From positions 6,696,001 to 6,760,000 of the forward strand of contig NZ_CP030047.1 in assembly GCF_015291625.1 (NCBI RefSeq): DNA of 64,000 bases. The letters run 5' to 3'. The stretch's first letter is position 1. Every line of letters begins with the position of its first letter. This DNA is from Bradyrhizobium sp. CCBAU 53421 (lineage in GTDB: Bacteria; Pseudomonadota; Alphaproteobacteria; Rhizobiales; Xanthobacteraceae). A program made the position numbers and the translations under genes. This document shows, in pieces, positions 8,862 through 17,649 of this stretch. The notes under the pieces were generated by a model that saw nothing but the letters and a program-made list of their open reading frames with translations, did not search any database and was not told the DNA's origin.

Positions 8862-9033
8862 CGTCATTCCCCGGTGCGCAATTGCGCACCTGAGGGCGTG
8901 CCACCGGGTCGCGCGAACGCGCCCGATGACAGGCTCGGCACGAACCCGGAATCCATTCATCCACGGCATTCATCCACGGAACGTGTTGCCTGATGGATTC
9001 CGGGTTCTCGCTTCGCGAGCCCCGGAATGACGG
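8862..9033 (+). repeat. Compound palindromic intergenic repeat (CATTCCCCGG / CCCCGGAATGACG arms)
   Basis: The segment runs from CGTCATTCCCCGGTGCGCAA to CGAGCCCCGGAATGACGG. It contains smaller hairpins, GGTGCGCAATTGCGCACC and an ATTCATCCACGG direct repeat near the middle. It occupies most of the 306-base gap between the TetR and VOC genes, and nothing coding is seen. The TTCCGGGTTC text is typical of Bradyrhizobium intergenic elements. Confidence 0.7.
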
Positions 9034-9097
9034 AGGAAATGAGCACTCATTTGCCCGCCGCGCACGCTGCCGTGACGACGCGCGGATGAGACGCGGC

Positions 9098-9952
9098 CTA
9101 GTCTGGCTTTCCCTGCGAGGGCTGCACCAGGAGCGTCGGCACACCGCAGGTGCCGTTGCGCACCGTCATCACGCGCGTGCCGGGCTTGCGTCCGGTGCGA
9201 ATCTCCGAGACGTCGACGCCGGCGGCAACCAGCCGCGCGCGCGTGGCATCGATCTCGGCGACGCGCCAGCAGATGCCGCGCAGCCGGTCCGGCGCCTCCG
9301 CCTTGCCGCTTTCCTTGGCCGGCCGGTGCGTGACCTCGACCACGAGGTCGCCGCAGCGGAAGAACATCAGCCGGCCCCACTCGGGATGCGAGCGGTCGAG
9401 CGCCATGTCGAGCCCGAGCCGCGCGCCATAGAGCGCGGCGGCGCGTTCCGGGTCGGCGGTCGAGACCACCACATGATCCATCGCGGTGATCGAGGCGGGC
9501 GTGGTGCGCACCGACAGCGGCCGCTCCTGCTCCCGCTCCAGGAAGAACATGCGCACGCCGCGCGTCGCATCGGTCGCCGCGCGCGTCCGCTTCCACGACA
9601 GCGTGGCGCCGCTGGTCTCGTCGCGGCTCTCGACCTCGGCGACGGGCTCGGGCTTCAGCGTCAGCCGCTCGAGCCTGCGGTGTGTCCTTACGATATCGCT
9701 GGTGCGGAAGCAGAGGCTCGCGAGCCCCTCGCCTTGCGTGACGAGCGCACTGCGGACGCGCTGGGCGGCCTCGTCATCGCCGCGCGGCGCCATCAATTCC
9801 AGCGTCGTGTTGTCGAGCGTGAACAGCACGCGATCGGCGCCGTCGCCGCTGTTGCGCCAGGCCGGCGCCCGCGCGAACAGCGTCTCGTAGGCGGCACTGG
9901 CGGCCGTGATGTCGCCGGTGAGGACGACGACGTGATCGAGACCGGTAATCAT
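9098..9952 (-). CDS. VOC-superfamily (glyoxalase/bleomycin resistance-like) protein with two modules
   Basis: 284 residues built of two related halves, each opening with a DHVVV strand (residues 6-10 and about 157-161: MITGLDHVVVLTGD and ITAMDHVVVSTAD). VOC modules bind a metal and act as glyoxalases, extradiol dioxygenases, isomerases or antibiotic sinks. The usual His/Glu ligands are only partly recognisable, so the activity is open. GGGGAGG precedes the ATG. The gene is divergent from the PfkB kinase pair, with 222 bases between, and shares no obvious pathway with its neighbours. It is probably cytosolic. Confidence 0.82.
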   Translation of the reverse strand: MITGLDHVVVLTGDITAASAAYETLFARAPAWRNSGDGADRVLFTLDNTTLELMAPRGDDEAAQRVRSALVTQGEGLASLCFRTSDIVRTHRRLERLTLKPEPVAEVESRDETSGATLSWKRTRAATDATRGVRMFFLEREQERPLSVRTTPASITAMDHVVVSTADPERAAALYGARLGLDMALDRSHPEWGRLMFFRCGDLVVEVTHRPAKESGKAEAPDRLRGICWRVAEIDATRARLVAAGVDVSEIRTGRKPGTRVMTVRNGTCGVPTLLVQPSQGKPD

Positions 9953-10174
9953 GGCGTCGGCCTCCCCGAATCTGCCGTCATTGCACTGCTCCTTGCGAAT
10001 CCCGGAACCGCAGCCCGCCGCGGGCCGTTATGCCGCATACCAGAACGGGGTGGCACCTCCATCATCTCTACCTGTAAACCAAGCAGGGTTGCGAATAATT
10101 TCAGCGATATCGGCCGATCAGCGGTGCTAGTCTCACGTTCGGCCGGGACCACACCAAGCGACGACAGGAAGCGA

Positions 10175-11068
10175 ATGCAGGCCCTCTTCATTGGACAGAC
10201 CTATATCGACGTCACCTTCATCACGGATCACATGCCAGTTGGCGACGAGAAACACGTTGCGGACGCCTATGCCGTGTCGTTCGGCGGCAACGCGGTGACC
10301 GCGGCGTTCTGCTGCGCCAAGCTCGGTGTCGAGCCGGACCTGATCGCCACCATGGCCAATGACTGGCTGGGACGGATGTTCTGGGACATGGCCGACCGGT
10401 ATGGAATCTCGTTCCATCCCCGCAAGGTCAACTCCTCCTCGTTGTCCTTCATCATGCCCAATGACGGCAAGCGCGCCATCGTCCGCTGCCGCGACGACCA
10501 GCACATCCACCCTTTTCCGCTGCTGAACATCAAGGGCTGCCGCGCGCTGCACATCGACGGCCACCAGCCGGACGCCGCGATCCATTATGCGAAGCTGTGC
10601 CGCGAGGACGGCATCATGACCTCACTCGACGGCGGCGGCCTGCGCACCAACACCCACGAACTGCTCGCATTCATCGACGTTGCGATCGTCGCCGAGCGGC
10701 TATGCGAGCAGATGGACAAGACGCCGGAGCAGATGCTCGACTATCTCAAGGGCCGCGGCTGCAAGGTCGGCGGCGTCACCATGGGTGAGCGCGGCCTGCT
10801 CTGGTACGACGAGGCGGGCACGGTGCAAACGCTGCCGGCGTTTCCGATCCCGCGCAAGCGGGTGATCGACACCAACGGCGCCGGCGACGTCTTCCACGGC
10901 GCCTACATCTATTCCTACCTCGCGAATCCCGGCAAAGCCTGGCATGAGCATTTCGAGTTCGCGCGCGCGGCGTCGACCTTCAAGATCCAGAAGCTCGGCA
11001 ACGAGGCCGGCCTGCCGACGCTCGCCGACATCGCCGCGGTCAGGCAGGAGTTTGGCGCCATGGTCTGA
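10175..11068 (+). CDS. PfkB-family carbohydrate kinase
   Basis: 297 residues. The N-terminal GGN motif (SFGGNAVTAA, 36-45) and the C-terminal PfkB signature DTNGAGDVFHGA at 232-243, with catalytic base D238, are both present. The family transfers phosphate from ATP to a sugar or nucleoside hydroxyl. The start at 10175 is preceded by AGGAAG. The open frame extends far upstream, but that part is antisense to the VOC gene. It lies 15 bases before a ribokinase-like gene, so the two kinases are probably one transcript. The substrate is not obvious; ketose-type (fructose-like) kinases share this overall form. Confidence 0.9.
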   Translation: MQALFIGQTYIDVTFITDHMPVGDEKHVADAYAVSFGGNAVTAAFCCAKLGVEPDLIATMANDWLGRMFWDMADRYGISFHPRKVNSSSLSFIMPNDGKRAIVRCRDDQHIHPFPLLNIKGCRALHIDGHQPDAAIHYAKLCREDGIMTSLDGGGLRTNTHELLAFIDVAIVAERLCEQMDKTPEQMLDYLKGRGCKVGGVTMGERGLLWYDEAGTVQTLPAFPIPRKRVIDTNGAGDVFHGAYIYSYLANPGKAWHEHFEFARAASTFKIQKLGNEAGLPTLADIAAVRQEFGAMV

Positions 11069-11083
11069 CAAGGGTAACTGGGC

Positions 11084-12025
11084 ATGGGGCGCGTCTTCGT
11101 CGCCGGCAGCATCAACATGGACGTGGTGGCGACCGCCGAGCGCCATCCGAAGGTCGGCGAGACCGTGGCCGGCGAGGCCGTGCTGTATTTTCCCGGCGGC
11201 AAGGGCGCCAACCAGGCGGTGGCATCGGCAAAGCTTGGCACGCCGACCACGCTCATCGGTCGGATCGGCATGGACGCGTTTGGCAAGGAGCTGAGAGCAT
11301 TCCTTGCCGCGCAAGGCGTCGATCTCTCCTTCGTCAAGACCACGGACGGCACGCATTCGGGCACCGCGATCATCACGCTTGCCTATGCCGACAACACCAT
11401 CGTCGTCGTGCCGGGCGCCAACGGGCTGGTCGATGCCGATGATGTCGCAGCCCCTGTGCTTGCCAGGGGTGACGTCGCCGTCAGCCAGTTCGAGATCCCG
11501 CTGCCGACGATCGCGGCGTTCTTCGGCCGAGCCCGCGCCGCCGGCGCCACCACGATCCTCAACCCGGCGCCGGCGAAACGCGCCGACAAGGCATTGCTCG
11601 ATCTGGTCGATGTCCTGATCCTCAACGAGACGGAGCTCGGCCTGCTGACCGGGCGCGAGCTCAAGGACGAAGACGGATACGAGACATTCATGGAGGCCGC
11701 GCGGTCACTGCAGGTCCGCGAGGATCAGATCATCTGCGTAACGCTGGGCAAACGCGGCATTGTGGCCCTCATCAATGGCAACATGCACGTCGATCAGGGG
11801 CGAGCCGTCAAAGCCGTCGATAGCACCGGCGCTGGAGACTGCTTTGTCGGAGCCGTCGCGGCGCTGCTCGCGGACGGACAGCCGATCCAGGCCGCGATGT
11901 CATACGCCAACATTGCTGCGTCGATCTGCGTCCAGCGAATGGGTGCCGCACCGTCCATGCCGACGGCTGAAGAGGTGAAGGCCGTTCTCTCCACACGTCG
12001 TCCCGGCGAAGGCCGGGACCCATAA
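11084..12025 (+). CDS. Ribokinase-like PfkB-family kinase with a repeat-derived C-terminal tail
   Basis: 313 residues. Ribokinase hallmarks are AGSINMDVV at 7-15, FPGGKGANQA at 36-45, NPAPA near 165, NETE near 185 and DSTGAGDCF at 246-254, with the catalytic Asp in GAGD. It would phosphorylate ribose or a related sugar with ATP in the cytosol. The kinase fold ends near residue 302. The last residues, STRRPGEGRDP, and the stop codon are encoded by the palindromic repeat starting at 11996, so the native end has been replaced or extended by the element. The first kinase gene lies 15 bases upstream. Confidence 0.92.
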   Translation: MGRVFVAGSINMDVVATAERHPKVGETVAGEAVLYFPGGKGANQAVASAKLGTPTTLIGRIGMDAFGKELRAFLAAQGVDLSFVKTTDGTHSGTAIITLAYADNTIVVVPGANGLVDADDVAAPVLARGDVAVSQFEIPLPTIAAFFGRARAAGATTILNPAPAKRADKALLDLVDVLILNETELGLLTGRELKDEDGYETFMEAARSLQVREDQIICVTLGKRGIVALINGNMHVDQGRAVKAVDSTGAGDCFVGAVAALLADGQPIQAAMSYANIAASICVQRMGAAPSMPTAEEVKAVLSTRRPGEGRDP

Positions 12026-12138
12026 CCACCGGATACAGTTTGGGGCACGCGTGCGTGACTGCGTTCATCTCCGCCAACCACAGCCGCGGATTATGGGTCC
12101 CGGCTCCGTGCGCAATCGCGCACTCGGCCGGGACGACG
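11996..12138 (+). repeat. Dispersed palindromic repeat, CGTCCC family, copy 2
   Basis: Begins CGTCGTCCCGGCGAAGGCC, runs to GGGACCCATAACCACCGGAT, and ends with the reversed arm TATGGGTCCCGGCTCCGTGC followed by CCGGGACGACG. The first 30 bases overlap the 3' end of the ribokinase-like gene and supply its stop codon. The rest separates that gene from the convergent flavoprotein gene, where a hairpin could stop transcription from both sides. Confidence 0.85.
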
Positions 12139-12143
12139 CTTGC

Positions 12144-13367
12144 TTACATTTGCGCCAGCGCACTCTTTAAATCAAAACTCGCATCCGCCGCCTGCTCCGG
12201 CGTGATCGAACCGCCTGCGCCGAGCAGACGGCGGCCGAACATATGGTCACCCGCGCGATTGACCGACTCGATGCCGAGCAGTTTGTCACCGCGATAGCAG
12301 AACGCCGAGAACGCGCCCGCCCCGCGGTCGCCGCGCACCACGACGCGGTCGTAGCCGGTGGTGAGCCCCGCCATCTGCAGCTTGTCGGGGCCCTGGTCGC
12401 TCCAGAACCACGGCAGCCCGTCATAGACCTCGGACTTGCCGGTCAGCCGCGACGCCACGCAGCGCGCATGGTCGGTCGCGTTCTGCACCGACTCCAGCCG
12501 CAGCGATCCGCCAAAACGCTTGCTGGTGTAGAGCGCGCAATCGCCGATCGCTGACACATTCGGATCGGCGGTCAGAAGATGCTCGTCGACGATGATGCCG
12601 GATGCGACCGGCAGGCCGGCCTCCGCGGCAAGCTCGACGTTCGGCAGCACGCCGACGCCGACCACGACGAGATCGGCCGGGATGTGCGTCCCGTTGCTCA
12701 GGCTGACGCCGGTGACCTTGGCGCCATCGGCCTCGATCGCCGTGACCTGCACGCCGAGATGAATCCGGATGCCGGCCGCGCCATGCCGCGACTGCGAGAA
12801 TTCGGAGATCTCCGCGGTCACTGCGCGCGCCATCACGCGCGAGGCGAGCTCGACCACGTCGACCTCGAGGCCCTTGGCCCGCGCTGTGGCGGCGAATTCG
12901 AGTCCGATGAAGCCTGCGCCGATCACCACGACGCGCATGCCAGGCGCGATCAGATCGCGCAGCGCCTGGCTCTCATCCAGGATGCGCAGGTAGCGGACTG
13001 CGTCGAGCTTGGCGTTGGGAATATCGAGCAGCCGGTTCCGCGCGCCGGTCGCGAACACCAGATGGCCGTAATCGAGCGACGCGCCGGACGCGAGCGCCAC
13101 CTTCCGCGCATTGCGGTCGACCGCATGAGCGCGATCGGTGATCAGCTCGATCTTGTTGTCCTGGTAGAACTTGTCGGGCCGGAACATCAGGGTCTCGGGC
13201 CCGCCGGTCCCCTTCAGATAGGCCTTCGACAGCGGTGGCCGCTGATACGGCAGATGGCCTTCGTCATTGATCAGGGCTATGCGCTCAGAAAAGCCGGCCT
13301 GGCGCAGCGACGCCGCGAGCTGGAAGCCGGCATGTCCGGCCCCGACGATGATGACCGAGCCTGTCAT
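12144..13367 (-). CDS. FAD/NAD(P)-dependent oxidoreductase, ferredoxin (rubredoxin/putidaredoxin)-reductase type
   Basis: 407 residues. The FAD-binding glycine motif is GAGHAGFQLA at 9-18, the NAD-binding motif is VVVIGAGFIGLEFA near 147-160, and the late FAD contact AIGDCALY is near 270. A reductase-type C-terminal domain follows. Length and order match flavoprotein reductases that pass electrons from NADH to a ferredoxin for a P450 or dioxygenase. No ferredoxin, P450 or oxygenase gene adjoins it, so its partner is elsewhere. The ATG at 13367 is favoured because the glycine motif then begins at residue 9. It is divergent from the enoyl-CoA hydratase gene. Confidence 0.9.
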   Translation of the reverse strand: MTGSVIIVGAGHAGFQLAASLRQAGFSERIALINDEGHLPYQRPPLSKAYLKGTGGPETLMFRPDKFYQDNKIELITDRAHAVDRNARKVALASGASLDYGHLVFATGARNRLLDIPNAKLDAVRYLRILDESQALRDLIAPGMRVVVIGAGFIGLEFAATARAKGLEVDVVELASRVMARAVTAEISEFSQSRHGAAGIRIHLGVQVTAIEADGAKVTGVSLSNGTHIPADLVVVGVGVLPNVELAAEAGLPVASGIIVDEHLLTADPNVSAIGDCALYTSKRFGGSLRLESVQNATDHARCVASRLTGKSEVYDGLPWFWSDQGPDKLQMAGLTTGYDRVVVRGDRGAGAFSAFCYRGDKLLGIESVNRAGDHMFGRRLLGAGGSITPEQAADASFDLKSALAQM

Positions 13368-13628
13368 CGGAACAACCCAAATACGCGCGAGCAGGAGTGA
13401 CCCATGCCGTTTCCTCTTGTCGATGTTAGCTTGCTTGCCCCGTCTCCACAGCGCTCGTGTCTGCGTACCGAAGGCGCGGGCCATTTGGCCCCATGGCTCG
13501 CGCCGATGCAAGGGGGGTCCGGGGCGATTCTGGACCTAACAAACGCCGGTCCCCGACGCCGGGCCGGATTGCCACGGCTCCCGCCAGGGCCTTAAATGTC
13601 CGGAACTAACAAGCCCAAGGTCTTCAAA

Positions 13629-14420
13629 ATGCCAGCACCCGTCTCTCCCAACGACCCCGCTCTGCTCCGCATCGACGGCGCCATCGCCACCATCACGCTG
13701 AACCGGCCGGCCGCGTTCAATGCGATCGACCTGACGATCGCCAAGAAGCTCGAACAGCTCAGCGCCGAGGTCGAGGCCAGCAAGGACGTTCGCGTGCTGG
13801 TCATCGAAGGCGAAGGCCGCGCCTTCTGCGCCGGCGGCGATCTGCAGACCATCGGTGCCGCCGCCGAAGCCAACAATGTCACCCCCGTGGTCAGCGAGAT
13901 GCTGCATCACTACCACGCCTTCATCGAGACGGTGCGGCGGATGCCGAAGATCGTGCTGTCCAGCGTGCATGGTTCGGCGGCCGGCGCCGGCATGGGCCTC
14001 GCCTTCGTCACCGACCTGTGTATCGCCGCGGAGGATGCCCGCTTCACGCCGGCCTATGCCAAGATCGGCGTGTCGCCGGACGGCGGCAGCACGGTCGGCA
14101 TCGTCGGCACGGTCGGCACCCGCCGCGCGCTGCAGATATTCCTGGCCGAGGACGGCTTCACGGCGCAGCAGGCCTATGAATGGGGACTGGTCGTCAAGAC
14201 CGTCCCGGCGACGGAGTTGAAGGCGGCCACCCGACAGCTCGCCGAGCGCCTGGCAAAGAATCCGCCCGCCGCGATCGCGGCAACCAAATCACTGGTCTAT
14301 CAGGCTGCCACCACGCCGACCAGGCAGCAGCTCGATGCCGAGGAACACAAGATCATCATCTCGATGCACACCGAGGATTTCCGCGTCGCCGTGAAGAAGT
14401 TCACCAGCAAGTCGAAATAG
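13629..14420 (+). CDS. Enoyl-CoA hydratase/isomerase family protein (crotonase fold)
   Basis: 263 residues from this ATG. A second ATG at 13596 would add 11 residues; both have weak ribosome sites. Crotonase motifs are ITLNRPAAFNAID near 20-32, the CoA oxyanion segment FCAGGDL near 67, and GSAAGAGMGLAFVTDLCIAA near 115-134. In the second catalytic region KIGVSPDGGST has Asp where hydratases have Glu, which is more like isomerases. It may act in fatty acid or aromatic acyl-CoA degradation. It is convergent with the TRAP permease gene, whose stop begins seven bases away. There is no linked acyl-CoA ligase or dehydrogenase. Confidence 0.88.
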   Translation: MPAPVSPNDPALLRIDGAIATITLNRPAAFNAIDLTIAKKLEQLSAEVEASKDVRVLVIEGEGRAFCAGGDLQTIGAAAEANNVTPVVSEMLHHYHAFIETVRRMPKIVLSSVHGSAAGAGMGLAFVTDLCIAAEDARFTPAYAKIGVSPDGGSTVGIVGTVGTRRALQIFLAEDGFTAQQAYEWGLVVKTVPATELKAATRQLAERLAKNPPAAIAATKSLVYQAATTPTRQQLDAEEHKIIISMHTEDFRVAVKKFTSKSK

Positions 14421-14426
14421 GGGTGG

Positions 14427-15767
14427 CTAATTCGGGCAGATGTATCCGGTGCCGCCGGGTGCCTTGAAGCAGCCGACCGATTCCGGGATCACCTGCTTGG
14501 GCAGCCACAGCACGACCTTCGGGAAATAGATCGTGAAGCAGATCGTGACCAGGAACACGACGTAGATCGGCAGCGCCGCTCGCAGCGCTTTTGCAAAGCT
14601 GATGCCGACGAATTTCGAGGCCATCAGCAGCACCAGCCCGTAGGGCGGCGTGATCAGGCCGAAGGCCAGCGTCGCGATCAGCACCACGCCCATATGCACG
14701 CCGTTGATGTCGCCGGCCTGGGTCAGCGCGTTGACCAGCGGCATGAAGATGATGATGGTCGGCACCGGCTCGATGAAGTCGCCGACCACGGTGAACAGCA
14801 GCACCATCAGGAGCATGATGAGGTGCGGATCGTTGCCGGCGATCGAGGTGATCCAGTCGGCGATGTAGATCGCGCCGCGCAGATAGGCCAGCATCCAGCC
14901 GAATGCATTCGCCGCCCCGATCGTGATCAGCGGTAGCGAGAATATCAGGCCGGCGAGACAAAAATCATACGGGATCTTCTTCAGGTGCCCGCGGTTCAGC
15001 GCCGGGATCACCACGAGGATGATGTAGGCGACCGCGACCACGCCGGCCTCGGTCGGCGTGAACCAGCCGGTCAGGATGCCGCCGAGCAGGATCACCGGGA
15101 TCATCAGCGGCAGCGCGGCGTCGCCGGCGGCGAAAACGACCTGGCGCAGCGGCGCGCGCGGCTTGCGCAGGCCTGATGGACCGAAGAAATAGCAATAGAT
15201 CATCAGCCCGAAGCCGATCATCAGGCCGGGCACCACGCCGGCCATGAACAGGCCGGCGATCGAAACGTTGCCGACCGCACCATAGACCACGGCCGTGATG
15301 CTCGGCGGCACCAGCGCCGCGATCGTCGAGGCCGAGGCGATGATCGCGGCGATGAAGGCCGGCTCGTAGCCTTCGCGCCGCATCGGCCCGCCGAGCGCCC
15401 GGCTCATGACCGCGACATCGGCGGTGGTCGAGCCCGACATCTCCGAGAAGAACATGCTGAAGACGACGACGACCTGCGACAGCCCGCCCCTGATATGCCC
15501 GACCAGCGAGACCGACAAATTGGCGATGCGGACCACGACATTCGCCGAGCTCATGAGCTCGCCGACCAGGAGGAAGAACGGGATCGCAAGCAGCGCCTCG
15601 GAATCGACGCCATCGAATATCTTCTGGATGATCGCTGCGAGCGATACATCCGACAGCGCCGCGCCGATGAACACGCCGGCCATCAGCGAGAACGGCACGG
15701 GCACTCCGAGATAACCGAAGAACAGGAAGCAGGACGACATCAGCACGAGCACGACCGGTGCGCTCAC
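14427..15767 (-). CDS. dctM: TRAP transporter large permease (DctM family)
   Basis: 446 residues, almost entirely hydrophobic with about 12 membrane helices, the usual size for DctM. Typical segments are FFLLVGELMSSANVVVRI near 65, VVFSMFFSEMSGSTTADVAVM near 100 and the late FGLITPPYGLVL. It forms the ion-driven transport channel in the inner membrane with the small subunit. Its start overlaps the end of the DctQ gene by four bases (ATGA). The neighbouring dehydratase and uronate-dehydrogenase-like genes suggest a sugar acid as substrate. Confidence 0.94.
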   Translation of the reverse strand: MSAPVVLVLMSSCFLFFGYLGVPVPFSLMAGVFIGAALSDVSLAAIIQKIFDGVDSEALLAIPFFLLVGELMSSANVVVRIANLSVSLVGHIRGGLSQVVVVFSMFFSEMSGSTTADVAVMSRALGGPMRREGYEPAFIAAIIASASTIAALVPPSITAVVYGAVGNVSIAGLFMAGVVPGLMIGFGLMIYCYFFGPSGLRKPRAPLRQVVFAAGDAALPLMIPVILLGGILTGWFTPTEAGVVAVAYIILVVIPALNRGHLKKIPYDFCLAGLIFSLPLITIGAANAFGWMLAYLRGAIYIADWITSIAGNDPHLIMLLMVLLFTVVGDFIEPVPTIIIFMPLVNALTQAGDINGVHMGVVLIATLAFGLITPPYGLVLLMASKFVGISFAKALRAALPIYVVFLVTICFTIYFPKVVLWLPKQVIPESVGCFKAPGGTGYICPN

Positions 15768-16348
15768 GGCTGCACTCCCGTGGTCGCGCCGGTGTTGATC
15801 ACCGGAATCGCAAGCCCCTCGTCCGGCGGCTCCGGATGATCAAAGCCGTGGCGGATGCCGTTGACGAGCTGCTCGATCGTGAACAGGCCGATCAGGATGC
15901 CGGACAGTGGAATCACCGCATAGAGCGACGCGATCGGTGTGCCCGACGGCAGGCGGAAACTGCCGAAGCCGCGGAGGTAATTTTGATAGCCGTACCAGAC
16001 GAGGCAGAAGGCAACGCCCAGCACCACCAGTCGGATGATAATCTCGACGACCAGCCGCGCCCTGCCGTGCATCGCCTCCGAGAGCGCGGTGAGATAGAGA
16101 TGGTCGTTGCGCCTGGTCGCAACCGCGGCGCCGATGAAGATTGCGTAGATGAACAGCGTCGAGGTCACCTCCTGCAGCCACAGCCAGGGATGACCGATGG
16201 TGCGGGTGACGATGTCGGCGGTGACCGAGAGCGAGAAGCCGAAACACAACAGGCCGCACAGCATCATCAGGATCAGCTCGAGCCGATCCAGTGCCTGCCA
16301 TTTCAGATGCCGCTGCCGTTGCAGCACCAGTCTGTCGGCCATGGCCAT
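15764..16348 (-). CDS. dctQ: TRAP transporter small permease (DctQ family)
   Basis: 194 residues with four predicted membrane helices, starting near LELILMMLCGLLCFGFSLSV. The segment TIGHPWLWLQEVTSTLFIYA matches the helix 2 region of DctQ proteins. It partners DctM. GGAG lies eight bases before the ATG and directly abuts a CGTCCC-family repeat that separates this gene from the DctP gene upstream. Translation is coupled to DctM by a four-base overlap. Confidence 0.92.
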   Translation of the reverse strand: MAMADRLVLQRQRHLKWQALDRLELILMMLCGLLCFGFSLSVTADIVTRTIGHPWLWLQEVTSTLFIYAIFIGAAVATRRNDHLYLTALSEAMHGRARLVVEIIIRLVVLGVAFCLVWYGYQNYLRGFGSFRLPSGTPIASLYAVIPLSGILIGLFTIEQLVNGIRHGFDHPEPPDEGLAIPVINTGATTGVQP

Positions 16349-16359
16349 GGCTCAAACTC

Positions 16360-16482
16360 CGTCGTCCCGGCGACGGCCGGGACCCATAACCACCGGCCTG
16401 AGTTGTTTGCAAGGAAAGGTGGCCACCGGATTGCACCACTGAGAAGCCGCGGCGTATGGGTCCCGGCTTTCGCCGGGACGAC
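16360..16482 (+). repeat. Dispersed palindromic repeat, CGTCCC family, copy 3
   Basis: Begins CGTCGTCCCGGCGACGGCC, then GGGACCCATAACC, and closes with GTATGGGTCCCGGCTTTCGC and CGGGACGAC. It lies inside the TRAP operon, between the binding-protein gene and the DctQ gene, next to the DctQ ribosome site. In the transcript it would form a long hairpin that could set the ratio of binding protein to permease. Confidence 0.85.
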
Positions 16483-16493
16483 ATGAATTGCCC

Positions 16494-17495
16494 TTAGTTG
16501 ACCGCGCGGATCAGGTTCTTGATCTTCTCCGCGTGCGGACCGAGTTCCTTGGCGAGCTTGTCGAGATAGGGATCGGCGATCGCGGTGAAACTCTTCTTGT
16601 CCACGTCCTCGACAACCTTGACGCCGAACGACTTCAGCTTGGTTAGCGCTGTGCGCTCCAACTCGAAGGCCTTCTGCGGCTCCTTGGCACTGACCTCGTT
16701 GGCGGCGGCCTGCACCCACTGCTTCTGCTCGGCGGACAGGCTCTGCCAGAGCTTATCGGAGACGAACAGCAGGGCGTTGTTGGCCTCGTGCTCGGTGATC
16801 GACAGCACCGGCGCGACCTCGTAGTGCTTGTTGACGAGATAGACGTTGATGCTGTTCTCGGCGGCGTCGACCACGCCGGTTTGCAGCGAGGTGTAGACGC
16901 TGCCGAACGGCATATGCACGGTCTGCGCGCCATAGGCCGGGAACATGGTGTCCTCGGTCGCGGTCGCCTGCACCCGGACCTTCATGCCCTTGAGGTCGCC
17001 GACGTTGTGGATTTCCCGCTTGCTGTAGATGTGGCGCACGCCTTGCGAGCCGGTGCCGATCACATGCAAGCCCTGCGTGGTCTCATCGATCATGGTCTTG
17101 ATCGCGTCGAACACCTGCGGGTCCGCCAGCGCCTTGATCACATGGGCGTCGTTGCGGAACAGGAAATGCAGCGACATCACACCGGCCTGCGGCGAGATCG
17201 TCGCAGTGTTGGCGGAGGAGATGATCGCGAACTCGATATCGCCTGATTTGACGAGCTGCAGCAGTTGCGGCTCCTGGCCGAGTTGCGCGCCGGGATATTG
17301 ATCGACGATCAACGTGCCCTTGCTCAATTCCTTGAGCTTTTCGGAAAAGAGATCGCCGGCAACCGAATAGCCGGTGTTGCGCGGCTGGTCGTAGGCGAAG
17401 CGGAAGTGCTTGACCTCCTGCGCGCCGGCGCTCGCGGGCAGCAGCAACGCTGCTGCGGTCATGGCGATCCCGACGATCCTGGCTGAATAGCCCAT
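16494..17495 (-). CDS. dctP: TRAP transporter periplasmic solute-binding protein (DctP family)
   Basis: 333 residues. The signal peptide is 1-25 (cleavage near ASAGA-QEV). The mature protein has the DctP pattern: the FRFAYDQPRNTGYSVAGDLF opening, the conserved arginine R174 in MKVRVQATATED, which in this family binds the substrate carboxylate, and GVVDAAENSINVY near 207. It delivers an organic or sugar acid to DctQM. The start has an AGGGGGAACG ribosome site. The upstream 150 bases hold two AT-rich palindromes like those in front of the GntR gene, which suggests common regulation. Confidence 0.93.
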   Translation of the reverse strand: MGYSARIVGIAMTAAALLLPASAGAQEVKHFRFAYDQPRNTGYSVAGDLFSEKLKELSKGTLIVDQYPGAQLGQEPQLLQLVKSGDIEFAIISSANTATISPQAGVMSLHFLFRNDAHVIKALADPQVFDAIKTMIDETTQGLHVIGTGSQGVRHIYSKREIHNVGDLKGMKVRVQATATEDTMFPAYGAQTVHMPFGSVYTSLQTGVVDAAENSINVYLVNKHYEVAPVLSITEHEANNALLFVSDKLWQSLSAEQKQWVQAAANEVSAKEPQKAFELERTALTKLKSFGVKVVEDVDKKSFTAIADPYLDKLAKELGPHAEKIKNLIRAVN

Positions 17496-17549
17496 CGCGA
17501 CGTTCCCCCTGTTTTTTAATTGACGCGATCATCCCACCAGTCCCGCGGG

Positions 17550-17625
17550 ATTGTCAATAAAACAGAGGTAAACAGCTCGTCATAGGCGCCAACGAGCGCC
17601 GCGTCGTAGAAATTATCGACAATTT
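17550..17625. promoter_or_regulatory. Candidate GntR operator half-sites upstream of the TRAP operon
   Basis: ATTGTCAATAA (17550-17560) and ATTATCGACAAT (17613-17624) lie 55-130 bases upstream of the DctP start. They match the palindromes found between the dehydratase and GntR genes (TTATTGTCAATA and TTATTGACAATAA). The shared core is TTGNCAA. GntR proteins with an FCD domain bind short AT-rich palindromes of this kind. Assignment to the regulator encoded at 19526 is inference. Confidence 0.5.
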
Positions 17626-17649
17626 GGCTGCTACCCCGAACTTTGCGCG

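Noticed and set aside
8993-10174. Long N-terminal extension of the first PfkB kinase (691-residue frame)
   Set aside because: The extension is antisense to the VOC gene. A good ribosome site and the normal kinase N-terminus are at 10175.
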